Positions 1-9,723 of a stretch of DNA of 64,000 bases are shown here, piece by piece; position 1 is the first letter of the stretch, and each line of letters begins with the position of its first letter. The position numbers and the translations under genes are program-made. The stretch is from Paracidovorax wautersii. Lineage in GTDB: Bacteria > Pseudomonadota > Gammaproteobacteria > Burkholderiales > Burkholderiaceae_C. The stretch spans positions 62,001-126,000 of the forward strand of contig NZ_FONX01000009.1 in NCBI RefSeq assembly GCF_900113035.1, given 5' to 3'. Under the pieces are notes generated by a model, which saw nothing but the letters and a program-made list of their open reading frames with translations, searched no databases and had not been told where the DNA came from.

Positions 1-391
1 CTTCCAGGCCCACGCGCAGGGCCTGGGCCAGGACAGCGGGGTCGCTGTCCGAGAGCGGCGCGATGGGCGGAATGACGCCTGCGTTGTTGATGAGGGCGGC
101 ACTGGCGAAGCGGCTGGCGTCCAGGCCGTCCAGCCACTGGCGCAGGCGATCGGCGGCGGCGGGTGCATCGGCCAGGTCCAGCGTCCACTGCTCCAGCGTG
201 GCGCCTTGCGGCGCCTGTGCCTGCAGCTCGGCGCTGGCGGTGCGGGCGATGCCGATCAGCGTGTGGCCGGGCTGCAGCAGCTGCTGCGCCATGGCGAGGC
301 CCATGCCGCGCGAGGAGCCGGAGAGGATGAAGAGGTGCTGGGGCGGCTGGGCGTGGGCCGCGTCGTTCGTGATGGGGGCGGAGGAGGGCAT
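1..391 (-). CDS. SDR-family oxidoreductase, N-terminal part (cut by window edge)
   Basis: Reading leftwards from the ATG at 389-391, the frame stays open to the window edge (130 codons). It begins with a Rossmann nucleotide-binding segment of the short-chain dehydrogenase type, with the motif SGSSRGMG (variant of TGxxxGxG) near residue 20. The conserved NNAG stretch follows at about residue 105. This is enough to assign an NAD(P)-dependent short-chain dehydrogenase/reductase. The catalytic Ser-Tyr-Lys lies beyond the window, so the substrate cannot be guessed. Sepiapterin-reductase-like SDRs also start with a similar 'SGSSRGMG' motif; that is one possibility. Confidence 0.85.
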   Translation of the reverse strand, partial: MPSSAPITNDAAHAQPPQHLFILSGSSRGMGLAMAQQLLQPGHTLIGIARTASAELQAQAPQGATLEQWTLDLADAPAAADRLRQWLDGLDASRFASAALINNAGVIPPIAPLSDSDPAVLAQALRVGLE

Positions 392-488
392 GCCGCGATG
401 CTACTGCCATCCTCGCGGGGGCGAGGGCGCAGCTTTGCCGTGCGACGAGGTGGCGGAGAAAAGCGACACCAGGCATGAAGTTCGCATC

Positions 489-547
489 GAAATAGGCCTG
501 TAGCGCTTATTCAGATAGGGCTTATTGCTATGTTATTGATAGCAAAT
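489..547 (+). repeat. Dispersed ~55-60 bp intergenic repeat, copy 1
   Basis: AT-richer island with the pattern GAAAT-GGCC-GCAGCGC ... GCTAT ... GATAGC that recurs at least six more times in the window (near 18710, 21761, 27152, 30046, 48521 and 49919). Here it fills the space between the SDR start and the pseudouridine synthase stop. I associate this kind of element with Comamonadaceae genomes; its function is unknown. Confidence 0.55.
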
Positions 548-571
548 CGATGCTTGCTGCCGCGATGCCGC

Positions 572-1271
572 TCAGAAATCCGGGGCGGAGTGGAATGCAC
601 ACCAGCCACCATGCCTTGGATGCGACAGGCCCATCTCGCAGGCGTGCAGCAGCAGGCGGGGCGCAGCGGCCAGCGCCTCGGCGCCGGCATAGAGCGCATC
701 GCCCAGGATGGGGTGGCCGATGGCGGCCAAATGCACGCGCAGCTGGTGGGTGCGGCCGGTGACGGGTTCCAGTTCGACGCGGGTCGTCGGGCCGAGTGGG
801 TTGTTGTTTGCCGCCGCGCCCTGCGCCAGCGCGCGCCAGTGGGTGAGGCTGGGCTTGCCCTGGGCGGCATCGACGATGCGCAGCGGGCGGCGCTCCCAGT
901 CGGCGGCGATGGGCAGGTCGATCGACTGCCATTCGCTGCCTTCGGGCGGCGCGGGCATCAGGCCCTGCACCACGGCCTGGTAGCGCTTGTGGATCTGCCG
1001 CTGCTCGAAAGCCAGGCTCAGGCGGCGCTGGACCTCGGGGTGGCGGGCCATCAGCACGAGGCCCGAGGTGGCCTGGTCCAGCCGGTGGACGATCAGCGCG
1101 CCGGGCCAGTGCTGCTGGGCGCGGGTGCTCAGGCAGTCCTGCTTGTCGGGGCCGCGGCCGGGCACGCAGAGCAGGCCGGAGGGCTTGTCCAGCACCAGCA
1201 GGTCGTCGTCCGCATGCAGGCAGCGGGGCGGCGGGTAGCGGCCGGGCGGCGGCGCAGCTTCGCCCGGGGTC

Positions 1272-1285
<14 letters not shown>
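572..1285 (-). CDS. RluA-family pseudouridine synthase
   Basis: 237-aa protein of the RluA/RsuA pseudouridine synthase superfamily, which isomerises uridine to pseudouridine in rRNA or tRNA. The family motif HRLDQATSGL is present around residue 67, and its Asp is the catalytic nucleophile of the family. The later GRTHQLRVH motif (about residue 178) is also intact. There is no N-terminal S4 RNA-binding domain, so it resembles the short RluA type (23S rRNA 746/tRNA 32) rather than RluC/RluD. The start overlaps the stop of the upstream histidine kinase gene by 14 bases, suggesting translational coupling, although the products have no obvious functional link. The exact uridine target cannot be read from the sequence. 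Confidence 0.9.
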
Positions 1286-3521
<2,236 letters not shown>

Positions 3522-3634
3522 GAAGGCTCGGCAGGCGAGTCAGCCCGGCATGCTTGCGGGCAAGCCGCCGAGTGTACGGGGACGGCGAGAGGAAGGGCGC
3601 GGGCAGGCAGGCGCGGCACAGCCCGCGCGGCCGC

Positions 3635-4063
3635 TCAGCGCTTCACGGAAATCAGCTCGATCTCGAAATTCAGCGTGGCGTTGGGCGGGATCACGTTGCC
3701 GGCACCGCGCGCGCCATAGGCAATCGCCGGCGGGCAGGTCAGCCGCGCCTTGCCGCCCGGCTTCATGCGCTGCACGCCTTCGGTCCAGCAGGGGATGACG
3801 CGGTTGAGCGGGAACTCGGTGGGCTCGCCGCGCTTGTAGGAGCTATCGAACTCCTTGCCGTCGGGGAAGCTGCCGCGGTAATGCACCTTGACGGTGTCGG
3901 TGGCCTTGGGGGATTCGCCGCTGCCTCCCTTGAGGGATTGGTAGATCAGGCCGGTGGAGGTGGTGACGGGCGCGGCTGCGGTGGTTGCCGGAGCCGTGGC
4001 GGTCTGTGCCATGGCTGCCGGGGCGATGGCGAGGCAGGCGAGCAAGGGGAGGATGAGGCGCAT
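3635..4063 (-). CDS. FKBP-type peptidyl-prolyl cis-trans isomerase, periplasmic
   Basis: 142-aa protein with a signal peptide (MRLILPLLACLAIAPAAMAQ, cleavage likely after AMA) and one FKBP domain. Family landmarks are VKVHYRGSFPDGKEFDSSYKRG, the P-L-N-RVIPCWTEGVQRMK segment and IAYGARGAG..IPPNA..NFEIEL. It should catalyse proline isomerisation and assist folding in the periplasm. The frame extends upstream to 4192, but the signal peptide begins at the ATG at 4061-4063, so I start there. The longer N-terminus would overlap the tail of the upstream formyltransferase frame. A Thr/Ala-rich linker follows the signal peptide. Confidence 0.9.
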   Translation of the reverse strand: MRLILPLLACLAIAPAAMAQTATAPATTAAAPVTTSTGLIYQSLKGGSGESPKATDTVKVHYRGSFPDGKEFDSSYKRGEPTEFPLNRVIPCWTEGVQRMKPGGKARLTCPPAIAYGARGAGNVIPPNATLNFEIELISVKR

Positions 4064-4161
4064 GAATGGAGCTTCTTTAAGAGGCAAAGGGCTGATGTTA
4101 GGGCCTGATGACGAATGGGCTCCGATGAGCCCCCGCTCGACACGGCCGGACGTGCTGGGCC

Positions 4162-4338
4162 CTATCTCTCTGCGCTCGGGAAAAGATCGCAAACCAAGTC
4201 GAATGTCTTGGTCGCAATGGCCACCTGCGTGGCGCTTCTTTCGACGATGAAGCCCGGTGGGTGGACGCTCTGGTGGTCTGTGACCCGAGGGTTGCTCAAT
4301 TGGAGGCCCTCGACCGTCGGCACCTGGAAGGCTGGAAA
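4162..4338 (-). pseudogene. In-frame remnant of the formyltransferase C-terminus behind a stop codon
   Basis: Directly after the TAA at 4339-4341, the same frame stays open for 58 codons to a TAG at 4162-4164. The reading begins FPAFQVPTVEG. This continues the typical formyltransferase pattern 'LRAF-x-FPPFQ.P.V.G', in which the residue now a stop is usually an aromatic or similar residue. I therefore read 4162-4986 as one ancestral gene broken by a nonsense change. The tail encodes the small C-terminal beta domain seen in sugar and methionyl formyltransferases. A sequencing error in that codon would give the same picture. Confidence 0.6.
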
Positions 4339-4986
4339 TTAAAAGGCACGCAATTGCCTTGATAGCTCTTCGGCAGTCACATTGCAGTCGATATTCAAGT
4401 TGCCGTAATCTATCGATGCCTTGGAGAAATAGGTCGCCCCCTCTCCCTGTGGCTTTCCTATGGCCGTGCCATCCAGCAAGGTCGGTAGGTTTTTTTGCAG
4501 CAGAAGAATCCCTTGGGTCTGGTATTTTTCATAAAGGGATTCTGCCGTTTCATCGGTTGAAAGCGCGAAGTGGGCTTGATCGACGATGGGCCCGGTATCG
4601 ATCCCGCTGTCGATTTCATGCAGGGAAACGCCTGAGTGGGATTCTCCGTTGAGAATAGGCCATGCGGAAGTGTAGACGCCGCGATATCGGGGCAGCAGCG
4701 AGAAGTGGATGTTGTAGGCCCTGCAGCCTTCGATGTGCTCGGCCTTGATGATTCGATCGAACTCAAGCGATATGAACAGATCGACATGGGACTGCGCAAG
4801 GGCATCAAGCTCAATCAACTCGATGCCCAGTTGAGCCGCGGCTTTCTTGAATGAAGGCTGCGATCCATCATGGCCCTGATCGGTTCTGTTGGCGATTGCC
4901 AGGAATTCGTTCGAGGGGTGGTTCTTCGATATGAAGCGAAGGGAATCAACGGCGATTCTGTTTTTTCCTGCGATGCACACTCTCAT
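4339..4986 (-). CDS. Formyltransferase (methionyl/sugar-type), prematurely terminated
   Basis: 215-aa product with the formyltransferase fold that uses N10-formyltetrahydrofolate. The catalytic triad is visible: Asn92 and His94 in YNIHFSLLPRYRG, and Asp130 in DSGIDTGPIV. The N-terminus MRVCIAGK.R.AVD is the nucleotide/folate-fold start; the frame is open further upstream to 5085 but that extension lacks similarity. It resembles stand-alone formyltransferases that modify amino sugars of surface polysaccharides more than Fmt of the fmt-def pair, but no sugar genes are nearby. The stop after RAF truncates the protein before its C-terminal domain (see the remnant at 4162-4338). GC is clearly lower than that of flanking housekeeping genes, suggesting transfer. 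Confidence 0.8.
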   Translation of the reverse strand: MRVCIAGKNRIAVDSLRFISKNHPSNEFLAIANRTDQGHDGSQPSFKKAAAQLGIELIELDALAQSHVDLFISLEFDRIIKAEHIEGCRAYNIHFSLLPRYRGVYTSAWPILNGESHSGVSLHEIDSGIDTGPIVDQAHFALSTDETAESLYEKYQTQGILLLQKNLPTLLDGTAIGKPQGEGATYFSKASIDYGNLNIDCNVTAEELSRQLRAF

Positions 4987-5103
4987 CTTTTGATCCTTCG
5001 TTTTTTGGGTGGATGGATTGGGCTGCTCATAAAAAATCCGGTGTATGGCCTGGGCCACTATCCAGTTTTCCAGCCGATCATCCATCCAGGCGGAATTTGA
5101 TGC

Positions 5104-5721
5104 CTAGTGCCTGATGATGTGCGATGCATATGGGCTTGCCAAGAAGATGAACGCCATGACGTTGAGGCCAACTGTGCCCCAGAAGACCGAACGGAACTCC
5201 TGCTTCGCGGACTTGTGCCGCAGCATTTGTTGGGCAAGCAAGGCTCCAGGCCAGCCGCCTGCCAGCGCCAGAAGATGCAATGTCTGCTCCGATATTCGCC
5301 ATGCGCCACTTTGCGCGGCTGATTTGTCAATGGCATAGACCAGGAAGGTCAAGATGCTGGCTCCCAGGTACACCCCAAGCAGCCAGAGCGGCGGTTGGCC
5401 CAATGCATAGCCCAGCAGGACGACGATGCCAAATGCCGGAATGACAAAGAGAGTGGCTGTTCCCCATGAGGCTGGATTGCCGCGACGTGTAGATGGTCGT
5501 GATGCAGGGGCCGCCCGGATCAGCTCGGCATTGATCGCTCGCTTCTTGCCCTGCGGCCCCACTTCGACCTGAAAGCTGACGCGTTGGTGGGTGCGTGGAC
5601 GCTCATGAAGGCCTCTGAAGGCCTTTATATGCACGAAGATTTCCTGCCCGCCTTGAGTGGGCTCGATGAAGCCAAAACCGCGTTCATCGTTCCATGACTT
5701 GATTTTTCCGTCGAAACGCAT
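5104..5721 (-). CDS. Cold-shock domain / DUF1294 fusion membrane protein
   Basis: 205-aa protein. Residues 1-70 form a cold-shock domain with the RNP1-like motif RGFGFI and the second motif EIFVHIKAF. Residues 88-205 hold three to four hydrophobic segments of the DUF1294 family, with the conserved YAIDKSAA and WRISEQTLHLLALAGGWPGAL stretches. The CSD-DUF1294 fusion is known in many proteobacteria; its role is undetermined, presumably coupling nucleic-acid binding to the membrane. It lies just upstream of the broken formyltransferase on the same strand, outside the attC-bounded cassette region, with lower GC than the core genes. Confidence 0.88.
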   Translation of the reverse strand: MRFDGKIKSWNDERGFGFIEPTQGGQEIFVHIKAFRGLHERPRTHQRVSFQVEVGPQGKKRAINAELIRAAPASRPSTRRGNPASWGTATLFVIPAFGIVVLLGYALGQPPLWLLGVYLGASILTFLVYAIDKSAAQSGAWRISEQTLHLLALAGGWPGALLAQQMLRHKSAKQEFRSVFWGTVGLNVMAFIFLASPYASHIIRH

Positions 5722-6395
5722 GGTGTAAGCTGCTTGGTAGTGATTTCCGTAGGTGTTGAATGTGATTTGCTATGAAAATATTTATTTCATATCGAGGTGA
5801 TTTTAATATGTTGGTGATTGTGTTGAGGTGATTTTGTTGCGCTGCATTGAATTCCAAAAATTAAAAGGACCAGGCTTTGCGTGTCTCGGCGTGTCGTAGA
5901 TCGAGTGGCCGAAATGACTTGGGAATTCGGGGTGCTCCAAATCTTGAGAAGGTGGCCTTGCAATCAATGCAAAGTATTCACCAAAAGAGGGCGGTTGGTT
6001 CGATTGGTGCTGAAGTATCAGGACGAATGCTAATCGCACTGATTGGCGATCGAATCGATTTTCGGGGGGCGTCTGTTTGGTGGAGACGCTATGCAACTGG
6101 GCGCGTCACTCCAAGCGTAATACAGACGAATGGCAAAGGCTGATAGGCGCTGGGCCCGCTGAGCTGGTGTGTAGGTAAGAGAGCCGGTCGGTGTACGGCG
6201 TGCGCAAGGTCGGGCGGGTGGGTTTGGTGTATTGGTGCAAAAAACGCTTGCTGTGGTCGATCGGAATCGTTCCGGCAGCAAAAGCCGAAGATGCTCACTA
6301 ACGACAGAAAACTGCTTAAGCCGAAGCTGCGTGAATCAAGCCAACCAGTCTCCTAAATTCCCGGGGTGGTTCAAGATCTCGAATAATAATAAGGC
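5722..6395. other. 674-bp gap with no recognisable gene
   Basis: Low-GC stretch between the CSD-DUF1294 gene and the terminal attC site. Open frames exist on both strands (97 aa at 5803-6096 minus, 88 aa at 5877-6143 plus, about 70-80 aa at 6030-6298 minus), but they overlap each other, lack convincing ribosome-binding sites and match no family I recognise. Just before the array, on the minus strand, a frame ends at 6340-6342 with the reading EILNHPGNLGDWLA. It may be the tail of a lost gene. I see no attC core sites and no integrase here. Confidence 0.5.
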
Positions 6396-6458
6396 ACCTA
6401 ACGTTTGAGTTAACCGGCCCGAACGCCGCAATGGTTTCGTGTGAGCGAATAGTTAGGT
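6396..6458 (-). other. attC8 (terminal, after the RDD cassette)
   Basis: 63-bp site with cores GTTAGGT (6452-6458, complement ACCTAAC) and ACCTAAC (6396-6402, complement GTTAGGT). Internal pairing is weaker than in the other sites, in keeping with an old distal position. Confidence 0.75.
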
Positions 6459-6468
6459 TGCATTCGTT

Positions 6469-6849
6469 TTAATTGACTGCCTTGACGACTTTCGTTTTGG
6501 CCAGGAAGTCCCCAAGCCGTCTTCGCTGTTTTCCGACAATGAAGAGTGCATCGATGACACCGAGCACAAGGATTGGAGAATTTCTGACCACTGATTGCCA
6601 GTACCTACATGGTTCTTCCGTCTCAACATGCACAACCGATGACTTGGTGAATCGTTTGCCCAAGCTTTGTCCGCCGGGGAGGGCGTCGCAAACGAGTAGG
6701 TAGAGAAGCCAGCCCAGGAACATGATTTCAATTGGCCACGAAAGAGCTTTTGCCGTGTAATAGAAGACTGCGCCAACGGCGAAGGCAACCAGTCCGTCTA
6801 TGAATTGAGCGGTAAATCGCTCGCCTATGGATGCAAGGGGTCTAGCCAT
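6469..6849 (-). CDS. Cassette 8: RDD-family membrane protein
   Basis: 126-aa protein with the RDD domain signature: an early R-x-x-x-x-IDG segment (GERFTAQFIDGL), two to three hydrophobic helices and the family tail motif 'GxSLGKR' (GGQSLGKRFTKS) with KQRRRLGDFLAKTKVV near the C-terminus. RDD proteins are small integral membrane proteins of mostly unknown or transport-related function. I start at the ATG at 6847-6849 because the longer frame (to 6960) would read through attC7, which cannot be part of the original gene. The gene sits between attC8 and attC7 and is the last cassette of the array. Confidence 0.8.
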   Translation of the reverse strand: MARPLASIGERFTAQFIDGLVAFAVGAVFYYTAKALSWPIEIMFLGWLLYLLVCDALPGGQSLGKRFTKSSVVHVETEEPCRYWQSVVRNSPILVLGVIDALFIVGKQRRRLGDFLAKTKVVKAVN

Positions 6850-6891
6850 GTTTTTTGGACTGCTGGAGGGTGGAGGGTGTGGACCTGTGCG

Positions 6892-6958
6892 GCCTAACGC
6901 CCAGGTTATCCGGCAAAAATGCAGAGCATTTTTGTCCGCGTTGAACTGTCGGTTAGGC
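6892..6958 (-). other. attC7
   Basis: 67-bp site with cores GTTAGGC at 6952-6958 (complement GCCTAAC) and GCCTAAC at 6892-6898. The centre holds an inverted repeat, GCAAAAATGC...GCATTTTTG, forming the variable hairpin. Confidence 0.85.
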
Positions 6959-6998
6959 ATCGACGCGCCATGAAATTCTTGGATTTGTGCATTGACAT

Positions 6999-7382
6999 TT
7001 ATGCCGGTTCGATGTTGATTAAGAAGGCCCAGTCAGAGACTTCAACAGGTGACTGCTCAATTTTTCCAGGGTGCTCCTCGGCGTTCACGACGAACGCTCG
7101 GCCATCCGCAAGTTTGACCGTGTAATCGAGTCCGTGTGTGTCGATGGATTGAACCTCACCAAGTTGCAGATGCGTGATGGATAAAATTTTGCAACGGTAA
7201 TTTGCTGTGTGAATGGCCGGGCCTAAAAGTGTATTTGCGAACACTAGGGTCATATCATTTTGGATAGGCGCATTCATTGCTGCAGCGTAGTGCGGATCGA
7301 CAAAAAAATCGAAGTTCCGATCTGCGCCGACTTCAATCGGCTGGTCTAGCTCATAGAAGCGGAATTTGTAAAGCGCAATCAT
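6999..7382 (-). CDS. Cassette 7: hypothetical protein, 127 aa
   Basis: I do not recognise this protein. It starts MIALYKFRFYEL only a few bases inside the cassette boundary (attC6 begins at 7394) and ends 41 bp before attC7, a compact cassette layout. The sequence looks soluble and beta-rich, with a middle segment (KILSITHLQLGEVQSIDTHG) followed by YTVKLADGRAFVVNAEEHPG. That resembles a small SH3-like or OB-like barrel, but this is only a visual impression. No signal peptide or membrane segment is present. Confidence 0.65.
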   Translation of the reverse strand: MIALYKFRFYELDQPIEVGADRNFDFFVDPHYAAAMNAPIQNDMTLVFANTLLGPAIHTANYRCKILSITHLQLGEVQSIDTHGLDYTVKLADGRAFVVNAEEHPGKIEQSPVEVSDWAFLINIEPA

Positions 7383-7393
7383 GTCAATGCGAT

Positions 7394-7453
7394 GCCTAAC
7401 GTTTGAGGTAAGCGGCTTGCGGTAGGCAAGTCCGCTTGACCGAATGGTTAGGT
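7394..7453 (-). other. attC6
   Basis: 60-bp site with cores GTTAGGT (7447-7453) and GCCTAAC (7394-7400) and clean L-box pairing AAGCGG/CCGCTT. The TAA in its first core provides the stop codon of the cassette 6 gene. Confidence 0.88.
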
Positions 7454-8176
7454 CTCATTCGCACAAGCACCCCTGCGTTGACCATGGTCTTTTGCTCTCT
7501 GGAGAAGATCCTTGATTGGGCGGGAGGCACTCTTGGGGTCGCACCGCTCAAAGAATGCATCCATAAACTGATGAGCCGCCTCCGCAGCCCACCGAGCGCA
7601 CCCTGCGCCTAGACATTTGTACGGCCAAAACGGAGCGTCCTTGTGGCAAAGAGGGTTCTCCGCAAACTTGCCCCGGAGTCTCCGCATGAGCTTGTGTGGT
7701 GGGAACTCACCACTACTCTCGTGGGCCGGAACTGGCTCCCAAGTAGGTTCGTAGTGCACTAGCCAGTTGCGCAACTCGACCAGCAATCGGGCACTCTGAA
7801 ATGGCTCGGAGCCTTCGTCGAACTCGGCAGAGCCTGTGAGGGCTAGACCTATCTGATACTTCTGAAGTATCTGGAACGAGGCAGTCCTAGGCACTCCCAG
7901 TGCCCACAGGCGCTGGATCCGAAGCCCATTTGCGGGGCGTGGTCTTGACGCAATCTCCTCGGGATAACTAAACCACTCATTAATCGTGGACTCGAGCGCG
8001 CAAGCGGACGATAGAAGACTGCTTGTCACGAAAGACCGATGGACCAAGGTCCACTCAAAACCGTCCGGCGGGGGCGATGCTTCTACCTGACCTGCTTGTT
8101 CAGCGAGGAAGAACGCGGACTTCAGGTAGTCCGCGCCCATTGGCGAAGAGATCGCACCGACTTCGCGTGCCTGCAT
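7448..8176 (-). CDS. Cassette 6: hypothetical protein with HEPN-type RX4H motif
   Basis: 242-aa protein of unknown family. Residues 130-145 read ARLLVELRNWLVHYEP. The R136-N-W-L-V-H141 motif in a predicted amphipathic helix is the catalytic signature of HEPN RNase-like domains (R, polar residue, x3, H), and helices around residues 45-75 and 100-140 fit an all-alpha fold. HEPN domains commonly occur in toxins and phage-defence factors, so an RNase or defence role is plausible but unproven. A C-rich patch (CHKDAPFWPYKCLGAGC, about 190-205) follows. The gene begins 7 bp from attC5 and its TAA stop lies inside attC6, so gene and site are precisely coadapted. Confidence 0.7.
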   Translation of the reverse strand: MQAREVGAISSPMGADYLKSAFFLAEQAGQVEASPPPDGFEWTLVHRSFVTSSLLSSACALESTINEWFSYPEEIASRPRPANGLRIQRLWALGVPRTASFQILQKYQIGLALTGSAEFDEGSEPFQSARLLVELRNWLVHYEPTWEPVPAHESSGEFPPHKLMRRLRGKFAENPLCHKDAPFWPYKCLGAGCARWAAEAAHQFMDAFFERCDPKSASRPIKDLLQRAKDHGQRRGACANET

Positions 8177-8183
8177 GTTTGAG

Positions 8184-8253
8184 ACCTAACGCCCGCGTTA
8201 AGGGGCGGCGACCCGCGTAGCGGGTTGACGTCCCCTTGAAAAACCAGTTAGGC
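8184..8253 (-). other. attC5
   Basis: 70-bp site with cores GTTAGGC (8247-8253) and ACCTAAC (8184-8190), long arms TTAAGGGG/CCCCTTGAA and an inner hairpin ACCCGCgtaGCGGGT. Confidence 0.9.
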
Positions 8254-8313
8254 CAATTTCTTTATTGCTCATTTTTGGTGTTGCACTTGATGTATTAATC
8301 TGCATGTGTCAAT

Positions 8314-8823
8314 CTAAGCCACATGCACTGCACATGCGGCCTCTAGTTCAGGAACGAGCGTGCGTAAGATGACGAGACTTTCTTGAACCAGCATTCGATC
8401 TCGCTCGACGCTTGGGTCTTTAGAGCCATGGAGAAGATTGCAGCGAACTTGATAAATCACTGCGGCAACGGCAGCAAGTCTGCCGACTGTTGATTCAGCC
8501 TTGTTGCGATACATGGCGCTGTACCGTTGAGATGCAGCGCGAAAGCCTGGGTGCCAGCGATCTAGCTGCGTGTTGCCCGGAGGAATGGCAAGAATACGAT
8601 CAACTGCTTTGGTGACCTTCCGAAGCACCCTGAGCGCGGATCGTTCAGTCATATGCCGCCGTATAGAAGCAATTACACGAGCCCTCTCTCTTGCGTCTGG
8701 TTCGCCCCCGTATATCGCATTGAATGCCATCCAGAGATTAGAGAACTCGTTCCATTCAGCCGGCGCGGCTGTGCGGATGCGGAATGCAAGCTCGGCACGT
8801 AATGCATTCGTCAAAGTAGCCAT
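8314..8823 (-). CDS. Cassette 5: HEPN-like protein, 169 aa
   Basis: 169-aa mostly alpha-helical protein. The stretch IYQVRCNLLHGSKDP at 123-137 contains R127-x4-H132 in the 'YQVR-N-LxHG' form typical of HEPN domains, including those in abortive-infection-like proteins and ApeA/DUF-type HEPN families. An upstream segment, NEFSNLWMAFNAIYG (25-39), matches the usual first helix of such domains ('F..LW.AFNAIY'). The likely activity is metal-independent RNA cleavage or a binding/regulatory role; the partner is unknown. The start is the ATG at 8821-8823, because the longer frame would read into attC4. The cassette is bounded by attC4 and attC5. Confidence 0.78.
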   Translation of the reverse strand: MATLTNALRAELAFRIRTAAPAEWNEFSNLWMAFNAIYGGEPDARERARVIASIRRHMTERSALRVLRKVTKAVDRILAIPPGNTQLDRWHPGFRAASQRYSAMYRNKAESTVGRLAAVAAVIYQVRCNLLHGSKDPSVERDRMLVQESLVILRTLVPELEAACAVHVA

Positions 8824-8837
8824 AGCTGCTCCATGAG

Positions 8838-8954
8838 GCCTAACGCCCGGGTTAACCGGCGCCGGAGCGCGAAGCGCGTAGGGCACCAACACTGGCCATA
8901 AAAATGCCGAAGGCATGGCCAGTGTTGGCGTCCGCGTTGAACCGACAGTTAGGC
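8838..8954 (-). other. attC4 (long, 117 bp)
   Basis: Cores GTTAGGC (8948-8954) and GCCTAAC (8838-8844). A long central inverted repeat (CCAACACTGGCCAT ... ATGGCCAGTGTTGG) makes this the largest attC. Two further core-like motifs on the gene side (GTTAGGT 8996-9002, GTTAGGC 9034-9040) suggest remnants of earlier sites. Confidence 0.82.
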
Positions 8955-9034
8955 TGGGGCACGTAGGCAGGGTATGGCAATTTCACTCCAAATGCGTTAG
9001 GTTTGGCTATCCACAAAAATCGGGCAAGCGCCGG

Positions 9035-9676
9035 TTAGGCGCCACCATTCAGGATTTCAACCTGGCCATAAAGTTCTACCGTTCCGGCGTCGACAATGAT
9101 TCCGCCACCGTCGGCACAAGCATAGACCGGCTCATTCGCATCCTTAAGCGGCTTCCATAGAGAATCTGGAACACTGGTCGGTGTGAAGTGCGGGAGAAAA
9201 TGGAACTGGGTAAGGCCCAACGAAGTGTGGTCGGTGAGCAGTGGGTCGGGAGCGTCGCCACACAGTGCAGCGGTGGAGATGTTTGGAGACATCAGGATTG
9301 CTCCAGCGCTAACTCCGATGAGGACGCCGCCCTGCACAACGTACTTACGAAGTTCGGGTAAAAGGCCATGCTGTTGCAACCACCGAAGGAATCCGTAGGT
9401 GTTGCCGCCTGAGAGGTGCACAGCATCGCATTGAAGCGCGGTCGCTGTGAGGTCGCCAATGTTCTGCGAGTCTGGACCGACATAGAAGTCAAGGCTTACA
9501 CCGCGATCAGCGTAGTAGGCACGCGCTGTCTCGAAGTATTGACGATTCGTCTCTGCGCTAGAGGCGAAATATGCGATCCGAGGACTGGATTTGCCAATGA
9601 GCCGAAGCAATCGAGCGTCGAGCACCGGGTTTCCAAGTGCTTGTTGATCGCTGTATAGAGCGAGTCGGGGAGTCAT
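9035..9676 (-). CDS. Cassette 4: peptidase E-like S51 family serine peptidase
   Basis: 213-aa protein of the S51 (PepE/cyanophycinase-like) family, an alpha/beta glutaminase-type fold with a Ser nucleophile. Landmarks are HLSGGNTYGFL (87-97), the nucleophile elbow GVSAGAILMS with Ser123, and the QFHFLPHF His cluster (157-164). Family members hydrolyse Asp-X dipeptides or act on related small substrates. Length is normal for the family (about 210-230 aa). The TAA stop is supplied by a GCCTAAC core motif at 9034-9040. Presence in an integron cassette is unusual for a housekeeping-like peptidase, and no partner gene is evident. No signal peptide, so cytoplasmic. Confidence 0.88.
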   Translation of the reverse strand: MTPRLALYSDQQALGNPVLDARLLRLIGKSSPRIAYFASSAETNRQYFETARAYYADRGVSLDFYVGPDSQNIGDLTATALQCDAVHLSGGNTYGFLRWLQQHGLLPELRKYVVQGGVLIGVSAGAILMSPNISTAALCGDAPDPLLTDHTSLGLTQFHFLPHFTPTSVPDSLWKPLKDANEPVYACADGGGIIVDAGTVELYGQVEILNGGA

Positions 9677-9723
9677 GGCGTTTGCGATGCCTAACGAATA
9701 GATATGCCTGGTGATTTGGGAAA

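Noticed and set aside
4097-4103. GTTAGGG near the FKBP start as another attC core
   Set aside because: Does not fit GTTRRRY at the last base, and has no partner core or paired arms nearby.
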